57,032 bases of DNA from Bacteroides fluxus YIT 12057 (GTDB taxonomy: Bacteria > Bacteroidota > Bacteroidia > Bacteroidales > Bacteroidaceae), in contig NZ_GL882610.1 of the NCBI RefSeq assembly GCF_000195635.1, positions 1 through 57,032 of the forward strand, read 5' to 3'. Each line of letters starts with the position of its first letter. The first letter of the stretch is position 1. Below, piece after piece: positions 17,051 to 24,451 of the stretch. A program made the translations under genes and the position numbers. The notes below the pieces were generated by a model, which did not search any database, was not told the origin of the DNA, and was given only the letters and a program-made list of their open reading frames with translations.

Positions 17051-17314
17051 TAAACAAAACTCGATTATCGCTATCGATTATTAGCTGAGAAAAGGATATT
17101 TTCGGGGGACACCGGAGTAGTGAAATACCTCCCGGTCAAATTATGTAATGCGATTATTTTCAATAACTTATTCTGCATTCATTTTATTTCAAGACTCCCC
17201 ACTATCACAGAAAAAGAGCAGTGAAACACATATGTGGCCTTCCAAACCTGAAAGAAACCTTAAACAAATCAATTAAGAACAGCCTGTATTCAAAAGACAT
17301 TCGCTTAATGGTCG
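17051..17314 (-). promoter_or_regulatory. Capsule operon leader with hairpin
   Basis: About 260 bases of untranslated leader lie between the predicted transcription start and upxY. It includes an imperfect hairpin (17111-17117 ACCGGAG against 17129-17136 CTCCCGGT, one bulge) and a short CACATATGTG palindrome at 17227-17236. Long leaders of this kind are where UpxY antiterminators act in characterised Bacteroides capsule operons. No intrinsic terminator with a clear U-tract was found, so the mechanism cannot be fixed from sequence. Confidence 0.45.
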
Positions 17315-17346
17315 CAAAGGTAGCTTCAAGAAATGAAATTACAAAA
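17315..17346 (-). promoter_or_regulatory. Capsule operon promoter (Bacteroides-type)
   Basis: On the minus strand a -33 element TTTTG (17346-17342) and a -7 element TACCTTTG (17322-17315) are separated by 19 bp, matching the Bacteroides primary sigma-factor consensus TTTG...TAnnTTTG. It points toward upxY. No pair of inverted repeats brackets it at the spacing expected of invertible capsule promoters, so it appears to be fixed in orientation. Confidence 0.7.
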
Positions 17347-17390
17347 TATTTTTATAATTAAAAATGAAAATCTTTAGGCTACAACCTACT

Positions 17391-17482
17391 AATATCATGT
17401 AGCACAAAGTATTAATATCATGCAGTACAAAAAATTAATATCGTGTCTGCATGATATTAACTTCCTGCAAACACGATATTAA
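17391..17482. repeat. Five-unit array with 22-23 bp period (AATATCrTG motif)
   Basis: Three direct copies of AATATCATG/AATATCGTG begin at 17391, 17414 and 17437 (23-bp steps). Two inverted copies end at 17458 and 17480 (22-bp step). TTAATATCATGCAG (17412-17425) is perfectly complementary to 17447-17460, and TTAATATCGTGT (17435-17446) to 17471-17482. The array lies just upstream of the capsule promoter and just past the dnaB stop codon. It may be an operator array, a terminator-like structure for dnaB, or a short repetitive element. Confidence 0.8.
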
Positions 17483-17502
17483 CTTTTTATTTGGACTTAT
17501 CT

Positions 17503-19074
17503 TTAGAATGGCAACGGTCCATCCGTTCCTACTCCCCCAAAAGGATTGTCTGTCTGGGGAACGAAATCGGCCGATGAGGGCGGTGGCGGTGTAGAAGGAC
17601 TCCCTATAGGAGTGTTCATGCCCGAACCGACCATATAGCCTCCCCCCTCCGTTGGAGGTGGGATAACCATATCATCTTCCGGATTCTGAAAACGGGTATA
17701 TTGACCGATAAACCGCAGGCGTACATCACCTACAGCACCGTTACGATGCTTGGCTATGATAATTTCCGCCATACCACGCAGGTCACTGCCATCGGCAGAA
17801 GTATAGATTTTATAATATTCAGGACGGTGGATGAAGCATACCATATCGGCATCCTGTTCGATGGCACCGGACTCACGGAGGTCACTCAATTGGGGACGTT
17901 TGCCTTCCTCGCCTTCACGGTTCTCCACACCACGGTTCAACTGTGACAGCGCTATAATAGGAATATTCAACTCTTTGGCCAGACCTTTCAAAGAACGCGA
18001 AATGGTACTTACCTCTTCCTGACGGCTACCAAACGACATACCGCTTGCATTCATCAACTGAAGGTAGTCAATGATGATGATTTTCACCCCATGCTCACGC
18101 ACCAGACGGCGTGCTTTGGTACGCAGCTCAAAGACCGACAAAGATGGGGTATCATCCACATACAAGGGGGCATCCAACAGGTCGCGCAACTTATAGTCCA
18201 ACTGTTGCCATTCATAATCCGCCAACTGTCCACTTTTGATTTTCTCACTCGGAATCTCGCACGTGTTGGATATCAAACGATTCACCAACTGTACGTTACT
18301 CATTTCAAGAGAAAACAACGCAACCGGATTGCGGAAATTTACAGCGATGTTCTTTGCCATAGAAAGTACGAATGCCGTCTTACCCATGGCAGGACGGGCA
18401 GCTATAATGATAAGGTCGGACTTCTGCCAGCCGGAAGTCATCTTATCCAATTTGGTGAAGCCGCTTTCCAAACCGCTCAAACCATCCGTACGGGCAGCAG
18501 CTTTCTGGATAAGATCGTATGCCTCGGCAATGACAGGATTAATCTGCGTATAATCCTTCTTCATATTCTGCTGGGAGATTTCAAACAGTTTGCCTTCAGC
18601 TTCCTGCATCAAATCATCCACATCCAGAGTCTCATCGAAAGCCTTACTCTGAATATTGCTGGTAAAAGTTATCAGTTCACGAGCCAATGCCTTCTGGGCA
18701 ATGATACGGGCATGATACTCAATATGCGCAGAAGACGCAACCTTACTACTTAGCTGGGTAATATAAAACGGACCGCCTATTTCCTCCAATTCTCCCCGCT
18801 TGGAAAGTTGTTCCTTCACGGTAAGGATATCAACCGGCTTCTGGTTTACAGCCAAATCCGTGATTGCGGAATAGATCAGTTGATGCCGATGCTCGTAGAA
18901 TGACTCCGGACGAAGAATTTCACTTACTAAAGAATAAGCGTCTTTCTCAATCATCAAAGCACCCAACACCGCCTCTTCCAACTCCGGTGCCTGGGGCTGG
19001 ATACGTCCGTAATCTGTAACGGGCTGCGGATTCTTGCTCTTCGGAGTGCGGAATGTTTTTCTTTGTTCTGCCAC
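17503..19074 (-). CDS. dnaB: Replicative DNA helicase DnaB
   Basis: A 523-residue hexameric helicase that unwinds DNA at the replication fork. The N-terminal domain carries ELEEAVLGALMIEKDAY; the RecA-like domain has the Walker A motif ARPAMGKTAF, the Walker B region IIIDYLQLM and LSQLNRGVE. The start is taken as GTG at 19074-19072 (protein begins V/M-AEQRKTF). An in-frame ATG at 19140 exists, but a TATCTTTG promoter element overlaps it (19145-19138), so it would lie upstream of the transcript. The C-terminal 50 residues are Pro/Gly-rich and of low complexity. It is a core gene bordering the capsule operon. Confidence 0.96.
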   Translation of the reverse strand: MAEQRKTFRTPKSKNPQPVTDYGRIQPQAPELEEAVLGALMIEKDAYSLVSEILRPESFYEHRHQLIYSAITDLAVNQKPVDILTVKEQLSKRGELEEIGGPFYITQLSSKVASSAHIEYHARIIAQKALARELITFTSNIQSKAFDETLDVDDLMQEAEGKLFEISQQNMKKDYTQINPVIAEAYDLIQKAAARTDGLSGLESGFTKLDKMTSGWQKSDLIIIAARPAMGKTAFVLSMAKNIAVNFRNPVALFSLEMSNVQLVNRLISNTCEIPSEKIKSGQLADYEWQQLDYKLRDLLDAPLYVDDTPSLSVFELRTKARRLVREHGVKIIIIDYLQLMNASGMSFGSRQEEVSTISRSLKGLAKELNIPIIALSQLNRGVENREGEEGKRPQLSDLRESGAIEQDADMVCFIHRPEYYKIYTSADGSDLRGMAEIIIAKHRNGAVGDVRLRFIGQYTRFQNPEDDMVIPPPTEGGGYMVGSGMNTPIGSPSTPPPPSSADFVPQTDNPFGGVGTDGPLPF

Positions 19075-19137
19075 TTTATGAATTAAAAATTGAAAATTAG
19101 AAATTAAATGAACTCTCCCTTTTTCAAAAAGGGGAAG

Positions 19138-19145
19138 CAAAGATA
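19138..19145 (-). promoter_or_regulatory. dnaB promoter -7 element
   Basis: TATCTTTG on the minus strand fits the Bacteroides TAnnTTTG -7 element. It implies a leader of about 55 bases with a small hairpin (CCCTTTTT/AAAAAGGG near 19117-19133) before the GTG start at 19074. No clear -33 element was seen. Confidence 0.55.
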
Positions 19146-19223
19146 ATCGATTTTATTCATAGCGATAAATAAATCATTGTTAAGTTTTCAATCTATTATC
19201 AATCTATTATAAACAGAATTCAC

Positions 19224-19231
19224 TAACTTTG
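19224..19231 (+). promoter_or_regulatory. ispE promoter -7 element
   Basis: TAACTTTG matches the Bacteroides -7 consensus and lies 74 bp upstream of ispE. The leader contains a short GGAAG/CTTCC stem followed by five T residues, possibly a weak attenuator. The region between this element and the dnaB promoter is a compact divergent promoter. Confidence 0.55.
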
Positions 19232-19305
19232 CCTACGGAAGTCCTGCTCCGCCGCTTCCTCTTTTTAATTATTAATTATTCATTTTTTAATTTGCCTGTC
19301 AAATC

Positions 19306-20133
19306 ATGCTTGTCTTTCCAAATGCCAAAATAAACCTGGGGCTGAATATTACTGAAAAGCGCCCTGACGGATATCATAATTTAGAGACGATCTTCTACCC
19401 GGTTCCCGTTGAAGACGCACTGGAGATAAATATACTGAACGAAGGAAACGAAAAGTTCCGCCTGCATCAGGCAGGTATGGAAATAGCCGGAGAGGCAGAG
19501 AACAATCTGGTGGTAAAAGCTTACAAATTATTGGATGCCCGGTTCAATCTCCCACCGATAGACATCCACCTGTTTAAGCACATACCGTCGGGGGCAGGAC
19601 TGGGAGGAGGATCGGCAGATGCGGCTTTCATGCTGAAGTTGCTGAACGAGAAGTTCAATCTCGGACTGGCAACTGAGGAATTAGAAGATTATGCCGCCAG
19701 ACTGGGTGCAGACTGTGCATTCTTTGTCCGGAACCAGCCTACATACGCCGAAGGGATTGGCAATATCTTCTCCCCCATTACATTTTCACTGAAAGGATAT
19801 CAGATATGGTTGGTCAAACCGGATATTTTCGTATCAACCAAAGATGCATTTGCCCGGATCAGACCGCATCGCCCGGACAGATCCTTGAAAGATATCGTAC
19901 AGTTGCCCGTAGAAGAATGGAAAGGGATTATGGTCAATGATTTCGAAGAGAGCGTATTTCCCCAGTTCCCGGCTATAGGAGAAATAAAAGAAGAGATGTA
20001 TCGGCAAGGAGCTATCTATGCCTCCATGAGTGGATCCGGCTCATCGGTTTATGGAATATTTAAAGAAGACGCTTCATTACCGGAAGTGAATTTTGGAGAA
20101 AAGGCATTTGTCTATCAAGGGAAATTTGAATGA
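19306..20133 (+). CDS. ispE: 4-diphosphocytidyl-2-C-methyl-D-erythritol kinase
   Basis: A 275-residue GHMP kinase of the MEP isoprenoid pathway; it phosphorylates CDP-methylerythritol with ATP. The substrate motif [12 protein letters not shown] is at the start, the ATP-binding glycine-rich loop [15 protein letters not shown] lies near residues 90-104, and [13 protein letters not shown] near the C-terminus is the third GHMP motif. Length is normal. It is divergent from dnaB and convergent with purT. Isoprenoid supply links it to undecaprenyl phosphate used by the capsule operon, but nothing suggests co-regulation. Confidence 0.97.
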   Translation: MLVFPNAKINLGLNITEKRPDGYHNLETIFYPVPVEDALEINILNEGNEKFRLHQAGMEIAGEAENNLVVKAYKLLDARFNLPPIDIHLFKHIPSGAGLGGGSADAAFMLKLLNEKFNLGLATEELEDYAARLGADCAFFVRNQPTYAEGIGNIFSPITFSLKGYQIWLVKPDIFVSTKDAFARIRPHRPDRSLKDIVQLPVEEWKGIMVNDFEESVFPQFPAIGEIKEEMYRQGAIYASMSGSGSSVYGIFKEDASLPEVNFGEKAFVYQGKFE

Positions 20134-20146
20134 TAATCTATGGTTA

Positions 20147-20202
20147 ATGATTAAAGTGGGTTGGCAATCATATGATAAGATTACCCGCCCACACTAATCA
20201 TC
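20147..20202. terminator. Possible bidirectional terminator between ispE and purT
   Basis: ATGATTA (20147-20153) pairs with TAATCAT (20195-20201) and GTGGGT with the GCCCAC region inside, with a 2x2 internal loop. It lies exactly between the convergent ispE and purT stops. There is no strong T-tract on either side, so the call is tentative. Confidence 0.35.
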
Positions 20203-20215
20203 AAGTACGAATTGT

Positions 20216-21382
20216 TTAATATACTTCCACTTTGGCGGCAATACCCTTACATTTATCGCGTAAGGCATCAAGATCACTGCTCAACGGTGCATAGCATAAT
20301 ACAACCCCCATACGCCGGTTCACACGGGTAGTAGGTTTGCCGAAGATCCGAAGATAAGTATCCTCCTCCTTGGTTACTTCCTCCAGACCGCGATAGTTGG
20401 GACGTTCCTGACTGGCAATCGGTGAAAGGATTACAGCGCTGGTACCGATACGCTCTTGCTTGATACCCGGAATAGGCAAACCAAGCACTGCCCGGCAATG
20501 GAGCTCGAATTCATTGAGATTCTGTGTTCCCGCCAAAGTTACCATGCCTGTATCATGCGGACGCGGAGAAAGTTCGGAGAAGTAAACTCCATTTTCATGG
20601 CTGAGGAAAAATTCCACTCCCCAAAGTCCTGCGCCGGTCAATGCACGGGTCACTTTCTCTGCCATATCCTGTGCTTCTACCAGATGGGCGGGATCGATAT
20701 GGGCAGGCTGGAAACTCTCACGGTAGTCCCCACCCTTCTGCACGTGTCCGATAGGCGGACAGAACAAAGTGGGACCATTCTTTTGAGTCACGGTGAGCAA
20801 AGTTATCTCACTGTCAAACTTGATAAATTCTTCAATGATAAGTTCCTTGATATCACCCCGGCTCCCATTACACCCATATTCCCAGGCATGTTCCAACTCG
20901 TCGGCGCTCTTGACCAGTGACTGTCCTTTACCGGAAGAAGACATCAGCGGCTTTACCACACAAGGAAAGCCTATTTTCTCGGCAGCGGCTTTCAACTCAT
21001 CCAAAGATTTGGCGTAGAAATATCTAGCGGTTTTCAATCCGAGTTCTTTGGCGGCAAGATCGCGTATAGCCTTACGGTTCATGGTGAAGTTTACGGCACG
21101 TGCACTGGGTACCACCTGGATTCCCTCCTTTTCAAAGTCATACAGACGTTCCGTACGGATAGCCTCTATTTCCGGTACAATAATATCCGGCTGATGCTTA
21201 CGCACCACACGTTCCAAGGCGTCACCATCCAACATGCTGAACACTTCACACTCATCTGCCACCTGTATGGCGGGAGCTCCGGCATACGAATCACACGCAA
21301 TGATATACTGGCCTTTGCGTTGGGCGGAGATCACAAACTCCTTGCCCAGCTCACCGGAACCTAACAATAAAATTTTCTTCAT
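20216..21382 (-). CDS. purT: Formate-dependent phosphoribosylglycinamide formyltransferase
   Basis: A 388-residue ATP-grasp enzyme that formylates GAR with formate and ATP in purine biosynthesis. It begins [15 protein letters not shown], has the ATP-binding loop [13 protein letters not shown] near residues 147-159, and [16 protein letters not shown], a PurT signature. Length is typical. The gene follows the DUF4301 gene by 32 bp on the same strand and may be co-transcribed with it. No separate promoter element was found in that gap. A PurT enzyme replaces the folate-dependent PurN step. Confidence 0.97.
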   Translation of the reverse strand: MKKILLLGSGELGKEFVISAQRKGQYIIACDSYAGAPAIQVADECEVFSMLDGDALERVVRKHQPDIIVPEIEAIRTERLYDFEKEGIQVVPSARAVNFTMNRKAIRDLAAKELGLKTARYFYAKSLDELKAAAEKIGFPCVVKPLMSSSGKGQSLVKSADELEHAWEYGCNGSRGDIKELIIEEFIKFDSEITLLTVTQKNGPTLFCPPIGHVQKGGDYRESFQPAHIDPAHLVEAQDMAEKVTRALTGAGLWGVEFFLSHENGVYFSELSPRPHDTGMVTLAGTQNLNEFELHCRAVLGLPIPGIKQERIGTSAVILSPIASQERPNYRGLEEVTKEEDTYLRIFGKPTTRVNRRMGVVLCYAPLSSDLDALRDKCKGIAAKVEVY

Positions 21383-21414
21383 CTATTTATTTACGATTTA
21401 ACGATTTTATAACC

Positions 21415-22932
21415 TTATTGATGTTGTTCTCTCAACAAATCATTCACCGTCTTCACCGGATTGAATGTAGTCAAAGGAACTTCCACGAATACCGTATTCC
21501 AGTCGCTCATGGCACCGTTCCACAAACCGGGAAGTTCAAGAGCCTTCAGATCCTTGCCGTTCTTGGATTTATAGGAGATAAAGCCAGTCTCCTTATCCAC
21601 ATACTTTACAAGATCGAATTTATGTCCTTTATAATCTCTTACGGCACATACCAAATCTACCGGGTTGAAATGGGTACCCTTTTCAAACATATCCTTTTTC
21701 TCCGGATCATTCATGTCAATCTGTGAACTCTCAAGAATCTGCAGAGAGATGGTACCGTCACTGTTGTATGCAAGGAACGGACCGCCACCGGGTTCACCCA
21801 CATTCTTCACCATGCCACAGACACGCATCGGACGGTTCAGTTTTTCCTTCAGATAGATGACCAGTTCAGAATCTTCAAGGTTCTTGACCTCAGGGTTCTT
21901 ACAGTAAAGTTTCTTCTGCAGGAACTGCAGAATATCAAGAATCTGCTCATGCGTGTATTTACCGCTATCCAGCAACTGCAGATAAGCAAAGGCCTGCTGC
22001 TGTAAAGCAACCAGTACACCGGCTATCAATTTCTTATATAATACGGTATCGCCTTTCAGTTTATCGGGCACCACGTTATCAATGTTCTTGATGAAGATAA
22101 CATCCGCATCAAGATCATTCAGATTTTCAATCAACGCACCATGACCACCGGGACGGAACAGCAGTTTACCGTTATCGCGGAACGGATTGTTCTCCATATC
22201 GGCAGCCACCGTATCAGTACTGGGCTTCTGTTCAGAGAAAGAAATGCTGTAATCCACACCATACTTTTTGGCGTATGCGGCTGCTTTCTCGTCAACCAAT
22301 GCCTTGAACAGGGCGCGATGTTCGGGAGAAACCGTGAAATGTACATTAACCTTGCCGTTCTTGTTGGCCGCATACAGCGCACCCTCCACCAGATGTTCTT
22401 CCAATGGAGTACGGTTGCCGTCCTCATATTTATGGAACTTCAGCAAACCTTTGGGAAGAGCGCCATAGTTCAGTCCCGCCCCTTCAAGCAGCGCAGCGAC
22501 TACGGCTTTGTAGTTACCTTCAGCCACCAAGGTAGGAATCTCTTTCCCGGCAGTTTTCTGGCAAGCGGCATTCAAATCATCATAAAAGGCGAACTTCTCT
22601 ATTCTTTCAAAGAAAGTCTTTTCAAAATTGGTCTGGGGAGTATCATAATCAGCTCCCAAGAACTCAAACAAATTCTTAAACATACGGCTGGCAGCTCCCG
22701 AAGCCGGAACAAACTTCACTACCGTCTTGTCCGTTTGAGTATATGCCTCCCATGCATCCAAATATTTCTTTTGTTCATCAGTATCCGGAGCCAGTATGCC
22801 ATTCTCCACAGAAGCGGCTGCAAACAGCTTCAGATAAGGAAAACCTTTTTTGAAACAAGCCAACTGGGCGGCAATCTGTTGTTCAGAGATACCCTTCTTT
22901 GCGAGCAATTCTTTGTCTTGCAGTGTCATCAT
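21415..22932 (-). CDS. DUF4301 family protein
   Basis: A 506-residue cytoplasmic protein of the DUF4301 family, widespread in Bacteroidetes and of unknown function. VKFVPASGAASRMFKNL near the N-terminus and FRPGGHGALIENL in the middle resemble nucleotide-sugar pyrophosphorylase-type phosphate-binding loops, so a nucleotidyltransferase-like fold is possible but only inferred. The frame extends 36 codons upstream to 23040, but a TATTTTTG promoter element sits at 22966-22959, so the start is placed at the ATG ATG pair 22932/22929. purT follows on the same strand. Confidence 0.85.
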   Translation of the reverse strand: MMTLQDKELLAKKGISEQQIAAQLACFKKGFPYLKLFAAASVENGILAPDTDEQKKYLDAWEAYTQTDKTVVKFVPASGAASRMFKNLFEFLGADYDTPQTNFEKTFFERIEKFAFYDDLNAACQKTAGKEIPTLVAEGNYKAVVAALLEGAGLNYGALPKGLLKFHKYEDGNRTPLEEHLVEGALYAANKNGKVNVHFTVSPEHRALFKALVDEKAAAYAKKYGVDYSISFSEQKPSTDTVAADMENNPFRDNGKLLFRPGGHGALIENLNDLDADVIFIKNIDNVVPDKLKGDTVLYKKLIAGVLVALQQQAFAYLQLLDSGKYTHEQILDILQFLQKKLYCKNPEVKNLEDSELVIYLKEKLNRPMRVCGMVKNVGEPGGGPFLAYNSDGTISLQILESSQIDMNDPEKKDMFEKGTHFNPVDLVCAVRDYKGHKFDLVKYVDKETGFISYKSKNGKDLKALELPGLWNGAMSDWNTVFVEVPLTTFNPVKTVNDLLREQHQ

Positions 22933-22958
22933 AATATCTTGTTTTATTAATTTATGCC

Positions 22959-22966
22959 CAAAAATA
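22959..22966 (-). promoter_or_regulatory. DUF4301 gene promoter -7 element
   Basis: TATTTTTG on the minus strand fits TAnnTTTG and lies 27 bp upstream of the chosen ATG. It decides between the long and short starts of the gene. Confidence 0.5.
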
Positions 22967-23067
22967 CAAAAAAATAAACCGACTCTCCAAAAGAAAATGC
23001 AAAAGTTATTTTTTTCTTTATATAGCGTCACAGTATTCATATCTTGCGGTTTCTTTCCTAAAATAGA

Positions 23068-23104
23068 GATTTGATTTCATATTAGTATTGATTTGGTTTC
23101 ATAT
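23068..23104. repeat. Two-unit 22-bp-period direct repeat
   Basis: GATTTGATTTCATAT at 23068-23082 is repeated as GATTTGGTTTCATAT at 23090-23104 (one mismatch, exactly 22 bp apart). It lies in the 266-bp divergent spacer between the DUF4301 gene and the AraC-type regulator gene. It may be a binding-site pair for that regulator, since AraC proteins bind direct repeats about two helical turns apart. The rest of the spacer is AT-rich with nothing else recognised. Confidence 0.6.
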
Positions 23105-23198
23105 CCTTTCTCAACTTTAAAACATTCTAAATATCCAATTATATTTGCTAAAAAAAGATGCATCAGAACTTTTTTCCACTCCTAAATGTTAATATTAT

Positions 23199-24083
23199 AT
23201 GGAAATGCTATTTTTATTAGAGAAATTATATCGTGATCCTCTTGCGTTATCCAGATTCAGTCAATTCAGATGTTTTCAGATGAGCAAAGGGGAAATAATC
23301 CAGGACCTAAACGAAAATCATGAATTCCAAGTTTGTTTCGTGCTAAAAGGCTCATTGTGCCTCTTCAAAGATCAAATTGAGTCGATGCCGCTGATAGCAA
23401 TCCAGAATGAATTCTTCTTTATCAGCAGTTTACATAAATGTAAAATCAAGGCCATGAATGACGTACAAATCGTTGTCCATGCATGTAACATTGTGGCTCC
23501 TTATCTGCACAACAGGATAATAGAATATCTGAAAGACGTAACAGTAAAGGATATAAAACCCATAGAGGTACTTCCTGTCCATCCACTGATGCGCTCTTTC
23601 CTGGATTTATTGGTGGATTATATGAAAAACGGAACGGAAATCCCGGATTTACACAGGGCGAAGGAATATGAACTGTTCTCATTGTTCAAGATTTGCTACA
23701 GCAAGCATCAGATAGCTTCTATCTTTCATGATGCCTTATCAAACGACTTGCAGTTCTTCGTTGCTGTCATGACGCACTATAAGAGTTGCAGAACAGCTAA
23801 AGAATTGGCTACTTTATGTGGATACAATGAACCTGTTTTCACTCAATTATTCAAAAGGTGTTTTCATGGAACTACCCCGTACCAATGGTTACAAAAGCAA
23901 ACATCTTGCGACATTGAATTCCAACTGAAAGAAAGCACATTGCCTATTAAACAGATAATGTTGGATTATCATTTCAAGACTTTTTCCCACTTCACCACCT
24001 ATTGCAAAAGAAATATTGGAGCCACACCCAATGAAATACGTAAAAAGGGAGAAGTGCTGAAATGCCAAACTCCCCTTGAATAA
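23199..24083 (+). CDS. AraC-family transcriptional regulator
   Basis: A 294-residue regulator. The C-terminal third has two helix-turn-helix motifs of the AraC type: AKELATLCGYNEPVFTQLFK, then LPIKQIMLDYHFKTFSHF followed by NIGATPNEIRK. The N-terminal 170 residues look like a cupin-like effector domain but give no ligand clue. It is divergent from the DUF4301 gene and lies 368 bp upstream of the collagen-like lipoprotein gene on the same strand, so it may control that surface pair. The 22-bp direct repeat upstream suggests autoregulation. Both targets are inference. Confidence 0.88.
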   Translation: MEMLFLLEKLYRDPLALSRFSQFRCFQMSKGEIIQDLNENHEFQVCFVLKGSLCLFKDQIESMPLIAIQNEFFFISSLHKCKIKAMNDVQIVVHACNIVAPYLHNRIIEYLKDVTVKDIKPIEVLPVHPLMRSFLDLLVDYMKNGTEIPDLHRAKEYELFSLFKICYSKHQIASIFHDALSNDLQFFVAVMTHYKSCRTAKELATLCGYNEPVFTQLFKRCFHGTTPYQWLQKQTSCDIEFQLKESTLPIKQIMLDYHFKTFSHFTTYCKRNIGATPNEIRKKGEVLKCQTPLE

Positions 24084-24451
24084 TGCAGCCACAGACAATG
24101 TCAAGCCAGCATTCAATGTCTCAAAAGACAACAAATATAGATAATATCGTATTACCGCTGAAGGACAAGGCATAGGAAATATGTTCTCAGAAACTGACTG
24201 GAACCGTGTCAGTATCTGCACCATCTTCCATAAAATAAGAAACAAATTCTGTATAAATATGAAAGAAAGGTACGGTTATACGCAACCGTATCTCTGTGAT
24301 ATGAAACTCTCCTTTATGGCAAAACAAAGAAATTTGCACCGATATAAGCACTGATATCATTGCGATCCAAATCGCATAAGCACAGTAGTTTAAGATGTAA
24401 AACGAATCAAACCGCCTGTTGGGGAATGTTTTATTTTAATTATTTATAATT
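24084..24451 (+). promoter_or_regulatory. Long upstream region of the collagen-like lipoprotein gene
   Basis: This 368-bp non-coding stretch has two small dyads: TACGGTT/AACCGTA (24271-24277 and 24284-24290) and TGCGAT/ATCGCA (24361-24366 and 24371-24376). They could be operators or leader hairpins. No clear TAnnTTTG element was found. The last 30 bp before the ATG are almost only A and T, typical of Bacteroides translation starts. Confidence 0.35.

Noticed and set aside
17250..17400. An invertible capsule promoter
   Set aside because: Bacteroides capsule promoters are often bracketed by inverted repeats; I found none flanking the promoter at 17315-17346. The inverted repeats at 17412-17482 lie on one side only and overlap each other.
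19075..19140. ATG start of dnaB at 19140
   Set aside because: The promoter element at 19145-19138 overlaps this ATG; the GTG at 19074 gives the expected AEQRKTF start.
22141..22950. 269-codon plus-strand frame opposite the DUF4301 gene
   Set aside because: Antisense shadow; the minus-strand product is a recognised family.
24300..24345. A sigma-54 promoter upstream of the collagen-like gene (TGGCAA...TTTGC)
   Set aside because: The GG-to-GC spacing is wrong and the motif incomplete.
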